Source: Methanobacteriota archaeon (lineage in GTDB: Archaea > Methanobacteriota > Methanobacteria > Methanobacteriales > Methanobacteriaceae). From it: 16,626 nucleotides of DNA. Below the pieces are notes generated by a model. That model worked only from the letters and a program-made list of their open reading frames with translations, made no database searches and was not told where the DNA came from. The DNA lies in contig JAEZAV010000138.1 of NCBI GenBank assembly GCA_023430285.1, positions 1 through 16,626 of the forward strand. Reading direction: 5' to 3'. A program made the position numbers and the translations under genes. Below, one piece after another: positions 7,501-14,277 of this stretch. Positions within the stretch are counted from its first letter, which is position 1, and each line of letters starts with the position of its first letter.

Positions 7501-7788
7501 GCCACTTGAAGAGCCAACAGATTTGGCCTTGGAAGTTTGGCTACTCACTGTTTTAATTCCATGTTTTTTGTTAAATTTTTCAACTAAAACTGGATCAAAC
7601 TGATTATTCTCCAGTTTAGTGGCATTTGCAATCCTTGCACTGTAACTGCCATCCTTTTTGTAATTGCTTATCTGCTGTTGGGTTGGTGGATCCAGTGCAT
7701 ATGAAACCTGAGAAAAAGTTAAAATTCCAGCAAACATCAAAACCATCAATGTTAAAACTATTTTCCTATTAAAACTCAAAGATAACAC
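4531..7788 (-). CDS. Secreted M6-type metalloprotease with chitobiase-like Ig repeats
   Basis: A 1085-residue exported protein. A signal peptide covers about residues 1-31 (NRK, hydrophobic core, cleavage likely after VSYA). The peptidase M6 (immune inhibitor A-like) domain spans about 110-510: the zinc motif HETGH is at 296-300, followed by LLGLPDYYD, and a calcium-loop-like DNDNNGYID is at 226-234. A jellyroll/MAM-like region follows at about 516-656 (SFWWKVSSE, GWIDGVKW). Four repeats of about 80 residues resembling the chitobiase C-terminal/Ig-like domain cover about 657-978. A C-terminal Ig-like (Big_5/SbsA-type) domain starts near 980. No C-terminal membrane anchor or sorting signal is visible, so it is released or held by its repeats. 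The start is GTG at 7788; an in-frame TTG three codons on, preceded by GGGTG, is possible. Substrate unknown; adhesion or surface-protein processing is inference. Confidence 0.92.
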   Translation of the reverse strand: MLSLSFNRKIVLTLMVLMFAGILTFSQVSYALDPPTQQQISNYKKDGSYSARIANATKLENNQFDPVLVEKFNKKHGIKTVSSQTSKAKSVGSSSGTSGNSYSNVPLNWRGGLPSTGNVKVPVILIDFPDYLHGVNETVAQADSKFFGNGTSNNYPYESLRNYYLRSSYGKLNITGTVYGWYTASHVRSYYSNLSSSGNFGIGNEALIREAVNYYHNHGANFTQFDNDNNGYIDSLFVKWTGPDNGWANFWWAYQSNLESNSSLTVDGKKFNKFVWSWYSNSAQLSPSDSIRTDIHETGHLLGLPDYYDYDGSTGPDGGVGGLDMMDSNWGDHNCFSKYILGWINPQVVSSGTKKIALNPSGTSTDALIIMPGTITNPYQEYFMVQYRERGAGNDPLNYKGTDSGSGWPDDYPNDGILIWHVDATLNSNGTDYLYDNSYTNHKLLSLMEADGLSEIESGANGGYADAGDYYVNGSVFNPFSNPNSYNYSSMNTGVVVDNLAYVGNTMVGRYAIIGKSSGSLNDAVNSTLNWATNGDLNGGTSTGWISQTGVSHDGSSSAQAGFINDNQRTWIQTSVTGPGIISFWWKVSSELNKDKLVFAVDGINQTSISGDVDWYYLSYTIIGNGVHTLNWTYLKDDSGFDGNDTGWIDGVKWILDDQPPTVSCDPVGGKYNKSQTVVLSMNEAGNMYYTLNGETPTTSSNKYTQPITINNTTTLKYLAVDQVGNPSVIYTQIYTLDYISPNASANPKGGLYNRVQRVSLNMNEDGKIYYSINGNYPDMSLVYTYPITLNSDTVLKFFALDLAGNISPVYTENYYIDVTPPKAYSNPAGGIFNKSQTVVLTMNEAGNMYYTLNGETPTTSSNKYTQPITINNTTTLKYLAVDMAGNPSIIYSQMFTVDTKSPYLSVTPAGGIYNINKTVVINMNEFGTVYYTLNGTKPSNKSQKYIGPIIISKNTVLKYFGVDLAGNPSNVYTQNYTINKTVLRVIHTTPSNMQTGFPRTAPIKIQFSEAIAPYIHFNKIRVKNISTGTYLTLNSSISGNTINLRVNNRKINTWYSLTIPAKAVKDRAGNYLLANYTFKFKISS
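5152..5289 (-). repeat. Near-identical 138-bp repeat, copy 2 (chitobiase-like repeat 3)
   Basis: Partner of 5635-5772, encoding about residues 833-879 of the protease. One of the two base differences changes Ser to Thr (VVLSMNE versus VVLTMNE). Identity extends over silent positions, so the copies were duplicated or converted recently rather than kept alike by protein selection alone. Confidence 0.95.
5635..5772 (-). repeat. Near-identical 138-bp repeat, copy 1 (chitobiase-like repeat 1)
   Basis: Matches 5152-5289 at 136 of 138 positions by eye (differences at 5748/5265 and 5764/5281), at a fixed offset of 483 bp. It encodes about residues 672-718 of the protease (KSQTVVLSMNEAGNMYYTLN...). 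Repeats 2 and 4 of the same array are clearly diverged. Confidence 0.95.
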
Positions 7789-8006
7789 CCAAACCCTTTA
7801 AATTTTACCACATACAAGATTTCTAAACACCAGTTTATGGACATGGTTACGTTAATAACTGTTATTTTAGTTTATCATATTAAATCTACCTAAATTTAAT
7901 TGTAAATGTTTGTAGGAATAACGGGTTTAACATGGCTAAACTCATTGTTAAAAGCACATCTATGCTGATAAAACTTTTAATCTTTAAAGATATTTAATGT
8001 AGTACA

Positions 8007-8176
8007 ATGCTTTAATCATCATCATTTTCTTGGGATTAGTTGGGTTTTTATGGAGGGAAAAACAAAAGATGGGTATTGATCCCAGATCAATAATATTTAG
8101 GTTAACAAGATACGAGTTCAATTATGGGACTGAAGTGAATATCAAAACTTATAACCCAAATTTTAGTTGGGGATGA
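8007..8176 (+). pseudogene. Possible frameshifted small single-pass membrane protein
   Basis: An open frame ending at TGA 8174-8176 encodes a hydrophobic run (LIIIIFLGLVGFLW), a basic stop-transfer segment (REKQK) and a tail of about 35 residues starting MGIDPRSIIFRL. It has no start codon upstream of the helix. An ATG at 8007 reads only ATG-CTT-TAA in its own frame. One extra T in the TTT run at 8011-8013 would join it to the helix as MLLIIIIFLG, giving 56 residues. So either the gene is broken there or the read lost a T. A shorter, intact alternative is translation from ATG 8069 (35 residues), 11 bases after GGAGGG. No family recognised. Confidence 0.4.
8074..8092. repeat. 19-base inverted repeat (TATTGATC-CCA-GATCAATA)
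   Basis: Two perfect 8-base arms flank a 3-base centre. It lies about 145 bases upstream of the membrane-protein start at 8236 and inside the small damaged ORF. It could be an operator for a dimeric regulator, a small RNA hairpin, or a chance product of coding sequence. Confidence 0.5.
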
Positions 8177-8235
8177 GCTCAAATAGATAACAATGGATTG
8201 AAAGTAAGAAAAATTGTTCAAGCGTGGTTTTTTTA

Positions 8236-8604
8236 ATGGAAATGACATGGTTTTACATCGCAGTTTTCCTAGCACTCAGTGATGAAATACACAGCAGAAT
8301 AATGTGGGGCGTGTTTGCAGACTTTTACATCCTCCTTGCCGGTGTTATAAAGGAAAGTGTAGCATCCAACATAAGACTCTGGATAGTACACGAGAGTATG
8401 GAAGCATTTTTCCACTTTGTTATTCTATCACTGGTCTTCCTATCACTAGAAATAGGATTACTGGCAGCTTTGATACACATGTTGGTGGATATTTATCATG
8501 AAATATCAGGAATAGAACTCAATCCATTGGGCCATAGATGTTTGCATTTTGTTATAGAGTCCATATTCTTCATTGTGATTTTTGCAGCGGGAGTTCCTGC
8601 CTAA
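8236..8604 (+). CDS. Histidine-rich multi-pass membrane protein of unknown function
   Basis: A 122-residue hydrophobic protein with probably four membrane segments (about 4-16, 25-40, 58-80 and 104-120). Polar residues recur in and next to the helices: H19, H52-E53, H60, H81, D85, H88-E89, H100, H104 and E108. The spacings HxxxDxxHE (81-89) and HxxxHxxxE (100-108) suggest metal or heme binding, or a membrane hydrolase, but I recognise no family and this is inference. The start is uncertain: ATG 8236 is used here, ATG 8242 or an in-frame GTG at 8224 are possible, and none has a clear ribosome binding site. It precedes pheT by 168 bases on the same strand, with a T tract between, so it is probably a separate transcript. 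Confidence 0.75.
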   Translation: MEMTWFYIAVFLALSDEIHSRIMWGVFADFYILLAGVIKESVASNIRLWIVHESMEAFFHFVILSLVFLSLEIGLLAALIHMLVDIYHEISGIELNPLGHRCLHFVIESIFFIVIFAAGVPA

Positions 8605-8626
8605 AAACCAAAACAAAATTTATCTA

Positions 8627-8644
8627 TTTTTTTAGTTAAAAAAA
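8627..8644 (+). terminator. T-tract terminator after the membrane-protein gene
   Basis: Seven T followed by A, then GT, then TAAAAAAA form an almost perfect AT palindrome about 22 bases after the stop. The T7 run on plus (8627-8633) fits archaeal termination for the upstream gene; the A run gives a T tract for minus-strand transcription as well. Confidence 0.45.
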
Positions 8645-8772
8645 ATCTACAATGAACTTTGAAAAACTTAAATGTGGATCAAATTAATAATTAAATTTCA
8701 TTAGAAATAACAAATAAAATTAAATTGATTATCATAAAAAAAATTATTTGAATTATTATTTAGGATGATATA

Positions 8773-10434
8773 ATGCCAGTTATAAATTTCAGCTACGAAT
8801 ACTTCAACAAGGTCCTGGGAGAGGAAATTCCAAGGAAAAAATTAATTGAATTGCTTCCAATGATTGGAAGTGATATTGAACACTACGACGATGAAAATGT
8901 TAAGGTGGAATTTTTCCCGAACAGACCAGATTACTACAGTGTAGATGGAATAGCTAGAACAGTCAGGGGATTTTTGGGCATTGAAACTGGAATACCTGAT
9001 TATAAAACATCTAAATCTGGCTACTCCATGACTGTGGATCCAGAATTAGAACAGATCAGACCATTCACATCCTGCTGTATTGTTGAGGGTATATCCATCG
9101 ATGAGGATGGTTTAAAGGACATCATGGACTTTCAAGAAGATCTTCACTGGGTGCTTGGACGTGACAGAAAGAAGGTTGCTATAGGAATCCACAACTTGGA
9201 TGTGCTCACACCCCCATTCAATTACATAGCAGCAGACCCTAAAGAAAATTCATTCGTAGCCCTTGAAACCACAGAGGAACAAAATCTCGATGAAATCCTT
9301 TTCAACCATAAGAAGGGCAAAAAATACTCCCACTTAATAGAAAAATTCGATAAATATCCATTAATTAAAGATTCAAAGGGCAACGTCCTATCAATGCCAC
9401 CAATAATAAATGGTGAATTAACAAAACTCACAGAAAACACTGTCAACGTTCTCATAGACGTAACAGGAACAGATGAAAGGGCAGTCAACTTCGCATTAAA
9501 CATCATTGCAACTTCCTTTGCAGAAGCCGGTGGAAAGATAAAAACCATAGACATGGTTTACAAGGACAAAACAGTTGAAACACCCGATTTAAGCTCTAAA
9601 ATCATGAATGTGAACATTAAAACGGCTGAAAAACTGTTAGGGGTAGATCTTGATGTTGATTCTGTGGTGGAAATGCTTGAACGTGTTAGGTTGGGGGCAA
9701 AAGTCCTGGACAATGAAACAGTGGCATGTGAAGTGCCGGCCTACAGAATAGATATTCTACACGAAGTAGACATCATAGAAAACATAGCAATAGGACACTG
9801 TATCAAAAAAATAGAACCTGAACTGCCGGAAATATCAACCATTGCCTACCCTGACAACGCAAGATTGTTTGAAAACAGGGTTAGGGAAATAATGATAGGA
9901 ATGGGTTTTTACGAGGTAATGAGTCTCATGCTCACAAGCGAAGATGAGCACTACAAAAACCTCAGATTAGACGAGGATGAGCATGTCATGGTTTCCCAAC
10001 CAATATCACAGGACAGAACCATGATAAGAAAAAGTCTTATAAATGGTTTGATGGAATTTTTAGAGGATAACAAACACGAAGAACTTCCACAGAAAATCTT
10101 TGAAGTGGGAGATGTGGCCTACATCGATGAAGCTGCAGAAACAGGAACCAAAATAATTAAAAAAATAGCCTGTGCAGTGACACATTCAACAGCCAACTTC
10201 ACAGAGATAAAATCAATAACAGATGCATTTATACTTAACTTGGGACTTAAAATGGAAATAGAAACCTTCGATCATCCTGCATTCATCAGGGGAAGATGTG
10301 CAAGGGTTGAAGCCACAGGTGAAGCTGTTGATGGTTCTGTAGTAGGATACTTTGGAGAGGTTGATCCAGAAGTTATAACCAATTTCGAACTAGAATACCC
10401 GGTTGTAGCATTTGAAATGGAGTTTAAATCCTAA
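8773..10434 (+). CDS. pheT: Phenylalanyl-tRNA synthetase beta subunit
   Basis: A 553-residue archaeal-type PheT, which with PheS forms the alpha2-beta2 enzyme charging tRNA-Phe. The N-terminus (MPVINFSYEYFNKVLG) and the FFPNRPDYYSVDGIARTVRGFLG block near residues 47-70 are characteristic. The B3/4 editing region follows, up to about 260. The B5 domain spans about 275-350, with DILHEVDIIENIAIGH carrying the acidic residues. The catalytic-like core domain occupies the C-terminal third (FENRVREIMIGMGFYEVMS, then QPISQDRTMIRKSL). It lacks the N-terminal tRNA-binding and C-terminal ferredoxin-like domains of the longer bacterial PheT, as is usual for archaea. The ATG at 8773 follows GGATGAT. pheS is not in the window. 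No damage is seen. Confidence 0.97.
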   Translation: MPVINFSYEYFNKVLGEEIPRKKLIELLPMIGSDIEHYDDENVKVEFFPNRPDYYSVDGIARTVRGFLGIETGIPDYKTSKSGYSMTVDPELEQIRPFTSCCIVEGISIDEDGLKDIMDFQEDLHWVLGRDRKKVAIGIHNLDVLTPPFNYIAADPKENSFVALETTEEQNLDEILFNHKKGKKYSHLIEKFDKYPLIKDSKGNVLSMPPIINGELTKLTENTVNVLIDVTGTDERAVNFALNIIATSFAEAGGKIKTIDMVYKDKTVETPDLSSKIMNVNIKTAEKLLGVDLDVDSVVEMLERVRLGAKVLDNETVACEVPAYRIDILHEVDIIENIAIGHCIKKIEPELPEISTIAYPDNARLFENRVREIMIGMGFYEVMSLMLTSEDEHYKNLRLDEDEHVMVSQPISQDRTMIRKSLINGLMEFLEDNKHEELPQKIFEVGDVAYIDEAAETGTKIIKKIACAVTHSTANFTEIKSITDAFILNLGLKMEIETFDHPAFIRGRCARVEATGEAVDGSVVGYFGEVDPEVITNFELEYPVVAFEMEFKS

Positions 10435-10440
10435 ACACTA

Positions 10441-10470
10441 ACTCCTAACCATTTTCTTTTTTCTATATTT
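10441..10470 (+). terminator. T-rich 3' end of pheT
   Basis: The first 30 bases after pheT contain ATTTTCTTTTTTCTATATTT without a stable stem, the form expected of an archaeal T-tract terminator. The remaining spacer to 10674 is AT-rich and shows no gene. Confidence 0.4.
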
Positions 10471-10674
10471 AACTCTAAATAAATAATTACAACTATGTTA
10501 CTATTATTTCTAAATAACAGCCTACAAGATGATATTTGATCACTAAAATGGCTATTTTTGTCCATTCAAATTGTAACTCTAAAATTACTACAATTTGGTT
10601 AATTGAATTTATTTACTGTAATCTTTTATTAGTGCCCTAATTTGGGAAATGATTATCAAAATTAAAATTAAAAT

Positions 10675-11076
10675 TTAATGAAGGACTGTGACTATGATAT
10701 TTCGTGTTCTTGGTCCGTCGAGTTCGATGAAAAATATGCTCTGCCATGTTCCAAGTTCCATCCTCCCATTTTCCACGGGCACATTCACACTGTTACCAAG
10801 TAATAGGGATCTGAGGTGGGAATCTGCGTTGTTATCAATTCTATCATGCTTGTAACCAGCTTCATCTTCAACAATTGTTTTTAGCAAATTCTTAAAATCT
10901 TCAACTAGCCCGGATTCATTCTCGTTTATCACAATACCCGAGGTAGAATGTTGGCTGAACAGGTTTACAAGCCCGGTTTTAACACCGGATCCAGCTAGAA
11001 TAGAATTTATACCAGAGCTGATGTCAACAATTTCAAGTCTTTCACTAGTCTTAACTTCGAAAACTCTTTTGTACAT
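10675..11076 (-). CDS. YjbQ/UPF0047 family protein
   Basis: A 133-residue protein of the widespread YjbQ (UPF0047) family. Some members have been annotated as secondary thiamine-phosphate synthase, but the physiological role is unsettled. Signature blocks are present: FSQHSTSGIVINENE, YKHDRIDNNADSHLRSLLLG, and VPVENGRMELGTWQSIFF followed by ELDGPRTR. Their histidines and acidic residues line the proposed active site. I chose ATG 11076 (MYKRVFEVKT); an in-frame TTG at 11088 would add four residues but has AAAGG abutting it, while the ATG has that element about 12 bases upstream. pyrI ends 87 bases upstream on the same strand, so readthrough is possible. Confidence 0.93.
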   Translation of the reverse strand: MYKRVFEVKTSERLEIVDISSGINSILAGSGVKTGLVNLFSQHSTSGIVINENESGLVEDFKNLLKTIVEDEAGYKHDRIDNNADSHLRSLLLGNSVNVPVENGRMELGTWQSIFFIELDGPRTRNIIVTVLH

Positions 11077-11163
11077 GAAAAATAACAACCTTTAAAGCCA
11101 ATTATATGAATCCATCTTAGCTATTTACCTCTTAAAAACATAATTGAAGGTATATCCATTAGT

Positions 11164-11631
11164 TCATTTGAATTGGGTTCCTATGTCGTCGTTGTTTACA
11201 ATACGTTCGCAGTAGTAACATCTGAGAATTAGTGGATTTTTATCTATGACTTGAAACTTGGTTTTCACTGGTTCAGGTGTGTTTGTGATACAGTTAGGAT
11301 TTGGACACTTTAATATTCCTTTGACATTGTTAGTAAGCTTTACTTTTCCTTTATCTAAAATTTCATAATTTCTTATTATGTTTATTGTGGCGTATGGTGC
11401 TATGAGTGCAATTTTATCCACTTCGCCAGATTTAAGTTCCCTTCCCTCTATTTTAACAATGTCTTTGGCAAACATCTGGGATGATTTAACATTCATTGCA
11501 ATGGTTACAGAGGTATCTTTATTTGGAAGTCCTAATATTTTAAGAACATTTAAAGCTTTGTTTGCAGTTATATGATCGATAACTGTGCCGTTTTTAATGG
11601 GTTTGACCTTGAGTTCCCTTGGAGTTTTCAT
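11164..11631 (-). CDS. pyrI: Aspartate carbamoyltransferase regulatory chain
   Basis: A 155-residue PyrI, the nucleotide-binding regulatory subunit that associates with catalytic PyrB in the first committed step of pyrimidine synthesis. The N-terminal allosteric domain (LKVKPIKNGTVIDHITANKALNVLKILG) carries the family's GTVIDHI motif. The C-terminal zinc domain has four cysteines at residues 109, 114, 138 and 141 (CPNPNC, CYYC). This is the same numbering as the zinc ligands of E. coli PyrI, and it supports ATG 11631 over the in-frame TTG at 11643. TTTGGTAATTTCC precedes the ATG. pyrB is not in the window. A TATA-like element lies about 23-33 bases upstream, so the transcript may have almost no leader. 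Confidence 0.97.
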   Translation of the reverse strand: MKTPRELKVKPIKNGTVIDHITANKALNVLKILGLPNKDTSVTIAMNVKSSQMFAKDIVKIEGRELKSGEVDKIALIAPYATINIIRNYEILDKGKVKLTNNVKGILKCPNPNCITNTPEPVKTKFQVIDKNPLILRCYYCERIVNNDDIGTQFK

Positions 11632-11653
11632 GGAAATTACCAAACAGATTTTT

Positions 11654-11664
11654 TTATTATATAC
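11654..11664 (-). promoter_or_regulatory. Probable TATA box of pyrI
   Basis: The minus strand reads GTATATAATAA, followed by a run of A. With the usual spacing of about 25 bases, transcription would start close to the pyrI ATG (near 11633-11637), giving a very short leader or a leaderless message. Confidence 0.5.
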
Positions 11665-11812
11665 ACTTCGTTGTAAAATTTAAATCCTTGACAAATGGAA
11701 GTATAGTTTAGGATTTGAATCTTCTATATTGATACTATTTTTTTAAGAATATAAATCTTGCATGAAACTGAAATTCTCAATTTAGGGTATTGAAACTTTT
11801 TATGAATTCATG

Positions 11813-12820
11813 TTAAAAAGACAAGTATATTCTGGTTACTATGTATGCCACGTATACGCAGATGAGTACTGCTCCACCGATCCTTGATAATTTTGATTTC
11901 CGTTAACTTAAAAGTATTAGAAGTGCAGTTACGCCTATCATTACAGGAGCATCAAAGCTTACAGCAAGCTTGTCCACAGGAATGGTCATGAAAAGTGATG
12001 GTATTCCAATACCAATGAGAATGTTAAATATGTTACTTCCCAAGACCGTACCAATTGATAGGCTGTGCATTTTCTTCATGGCAGATCTGAGGGTTACAAC
12101 AAGTTCAGGCAAACTGGTTCCTATTGCAAGGGCAAATAAACCCATAATAATCTGTGGCACACCCGTTAATTCTTCTATTTCCACACCACTGTAAAATAAT
12201 CTGCTACCTATTATTAAACCTGCAAGACCAGCAAGACTGATTAGAATATTTTTGTTTCTGGATCTACCACTTACAATAACATCCTCAACTAAAACATTTC
12301 CAGTACCCGATATTTCAGGTTTCTCAGATTCAGTTGATTCTTCTTACTGGAGAATTTGATTTTTTGTTCTGTGACTTAATGAGGATGTAGAGGTAGATGA
12401 TGTAAACAACTATTAAATACAACACCAACCACTCTTGTAATATCATTGAAGAGAAGCATGAATATGAGGAGGATAACAGCTGTTAAAAGGTCATTAAACC
12501 ATCCCTTTTTAGTTCTTCCTTTTTAATGAAGATGTAACCCGCGCCAATGAAGATATACCAAGAATTCCTGCGATGTTCCATATGTTTGAGCCTATAACAA
12601 CTCCAACACCAATATCGGGATTTCCAGAAAATACAGCTATCATTGCAGATCCAAATTCAGGCAGTGAAGTACCTATTGCAGAGGCAGTTACTCCTAATAT
12701 TATCTGAGAAATTCCAAGGGACTCACCTACTTCAACCAAACTATCAACAAATATATCAGCTGATTTTATAACGATAATCAGTGCAACTATTAAAATTACT
12801 ATGTAAATAATTAAATCAAT
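11813..12820 (-). pseudogene. Decayed Na+/Ca2+ exchanger (CaCA family)
   Basis: The remains of a membrane antiporter of about 335 codons. Both alpha-repeat signatures survive: GVTASAIGTSLPEFGSA with GSNIWN in the first half, and GLFALAIGTSLPELVVT with GSNIFN in the second. Reading minus, the coding frame moves near 12540-12546, at the four-T run 12485-12488, near 12420-12427 and near 12338-12346. An in-frame TAA at 11905-11903 comes before a normal-looking last helix (RIGGAVLICVYVAYIVTRIYL) that ends at 11813. The start is also damaged: AAAGGAG (12837-12831) precedes TTG 12819, which hits a stop after two codons unless one T is added to 12813-12815. Between the lesions the protein reads smoothly (for example KKEELKRDGLMTF then LTAVILLIFMLL). 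Flanking genes are intact, which favours true decay over poor sequence. Confidence 0.88.
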
Positions 12821-12900
12821 CCTGTGAATGCTCCTTTGAATTAATTCATTTTAACATTATTATGAGTATTATTATTAACAAGGTTGTATCAAGATTGAAT

Positions 12901-12969
12901 TTATTTGTAAACTTTTAAAAAAAGGTATTTAGTTTTAAAAAAATTTAAAGAAAAGGGTTTAAAAAAAAA
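12901..12969 (-). terminator. Multiple T tracts after secD
   Basis: Read on minus directly after the secD stop, runs of nine T (12969-12961) and then two of seven T lie within 60 bases, with no strong stem. Such a series fits termination of the flavodoxin-secF-secD transcript. Confidence 0.5.
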
Positions 12970-14277
12970 TTATTTTTTACCCTTTTTCCCTTTCTTCTTT
13001 TTCTTAGGTTTCTTACCAACTTCAGATGGTTTAGATCTGCTGGTTTTTGTTTCCTTCTCTTCTTTCCTATCTTTACCCAGAAGAAGTTCTATGAATTTTG
13101 CGTACACAGGTCTGGTGATGAATATTCCTATTAGCACACCTAGAATGGTTGTGAATGCGAAACCTGATAGAAGACCAATACCTGTAGCTCCTCTTGAAAA
13201 TCCTACATAGGCTAAAGGAAGCATGGCTGCTATTAAAGTAGCTGCTGATGCAAAGATAATGAAGAAAGCGTTGTTTATCTTAAACTTAAGCGCTGTTCTT
13301 GTTCGCTTCGTCGCTATTCCCTTCTTAAGCACTTCATCCGTTATAATTATCTGGTCATCAACACCAGTACCTATCGCCGCAAGTATACCTGCGATGGCAG
13401 CAAGGTCAATGTTCCATTTAATTATTGAAGCAACTCCCAGAATGATTATTAGCTCAGCTACACTCGTGAATATTATTGGGATCACAAGAACCGGAGTTCT
13501 GTATCTTAAGAACACAATAAAGGCGATCACGAGTAATGCAAGCCCACCTGCTATGAGTGCTCCTGTTTTAAACTGGCTTCCAAGTTCTGCAGAAACTGAA
13601 CTCACACCAACTATCGAAACCTTAACTGGAAGTGCACCTGATTGCAGCACAACCTGTAAAGATTTGGCCTGATCCTTTGCTGCCTGGTTGCTTTGGGAGG
13701 TTCCACTCACCTGAACATCTGTACTTGGCACACCGTTTGCAAGTTCTGCAGAAATTTCTGGAGACGATACAAGCTGATCATCCAAGTACATATTAACAGG
13801 GGTCCCTGCCTTTCCATTTGCAGCTTTAGCAAATCTATTGGCTCCGTCTGAAGTTACTGTGAATGGAACGTCCCATTGGTTACCTGTAACTTCGTATGGT
13901 TTCACAGTTGTGATGTCGGTACCTGTAAGCACTGTTTCATTACCAATCTTTGCCTCAAATTTACCAGGAGTTCCAACTACCTTGGCCACTTGATCAGGGG
14001 CAACGTTGGCTATTTCCACCACAACATCCTGATTTCCGCTTGCACGGACCTTTACATCTGTAACACCGAATGTGTTCAATCGTTTATCGAGTACGTTGGT
14101 GACTTTGCTCATGGTGTCAGTGTCAACAGGTTGGTCAAGATGGATCTGAATGATTGATCCTCCCTTCAAATCAAGACCTTCCTGAATTCCAAAGACTGAG
14201 ATAGATCCAATGCTCACGATCAACAGAACAATAAGAATTATTACCCTGTAATCTTTGAGGAATTCTTTGAAGTTCAT
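12970..14277 (-). CDS. secD: Protein-export membrane protein SecD
   Basis: A 435-residue RND-fold subunit of the SecDF complex, which uses the ion gradient to help complete Sec-dependent export. TM1 is at about 10-30, followed by GLDLKGGS (35-41). A large external domain reaches about residue 215. TM2-6 occupy about 232-395, with the conserved IGTGVDDQIIITDEVLKKG segment in the proton-path region. The last 35 residues (401-435) form a cytoplasmic tail with 16 Lys and 2 Arg, ending GKKPKKKKKGKKGKK. The ATG overlaps the secF stop by four bases (ATGA), and GGAGGG inside the last secF codons is its ribosome binding site. The secF-secD order is opposite to that usual in bacteria and typical of archaea. 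It is shorter than bacterial SecD, as expected for archaea. Confidence 0.97.
   Translation of the reverse strand: MNFKEFLKDYRVIILIVLLIVSIGSISVFGIQEGLDLKGGSIIQIHLDQPVDTDTMSKVTNVLDKRLNTFGVTDVKVRASGNQDVVVEIANVAPDQVAKVVGTPGKFEAKIGNETVLTGTDITTVKPYEVTGNQWDVPFTVTSDGANRFAKAANGKAGTPVNMYLDDQLVSSPEISAELANGVPSTDVQVSGTSQSNQAAKDQAKSLQVVLQSGALPVKVSIVGVSSVSAELGSQFKTGALIAGGLALLVIAFIVFLRYRTPVLVIPIIFTSVAELIIILGVASIIKWNIDLAAIAGILAAIGTGVDDQIIITDEVLKKGIATKRTRTALKFKINNAFFIIFASAATLIAAMLPLAYVGFSRGATGIGLLSGFAFTTILGVLIGIFITRPVYAKFIELLLGKDRKEEKETKTSRSKPSEVGKKPKKKKKGKKGKK

Larger units (their letters stand above)
7789..8235. other. Intergenic region between divergent genes with one damaged ORF
   Basis: About 450 bases separate the protease start (minus) from the histidine-rich membrane protein (plus). 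The left part is AT-rich and must hold the protease promoter; no convincing TATA box stands out. It contains a 13-base palindrome at 7854-7866. The right part holds a probably broken small membrane-protein ORF (8007-8176) and a 19-base inverted repeat within it. No RNA gene is recognisable. Confidence 0.6.

Noticed and set aside
9222..9554. 110-codon minus-strand frame inside pheT
   Set aside because: Fully within pheT, no start context, no recognisable sequence.
10435..10674. Possible RNA gene in the spacer after pheT
   Set aside because: No tRNA arms, GC-rich stems or defined boundaries; the stretch is plain AT-rich spacer with a T-tract end.
11970..12194. Plus-strand 74-codon frame in the exchanger pseudogene
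   Set aside because: It mirrors the conserved second alpha-repeat on the minus strand and has no features of its own.
11903..12739. Two separate small exchanger genes (76 and 93 codons)
   Set aside because: Half-sized exchangers are conceivable, but the sequence between and outside them continues the same protein in shifted frames, so one broken gene explains everything.
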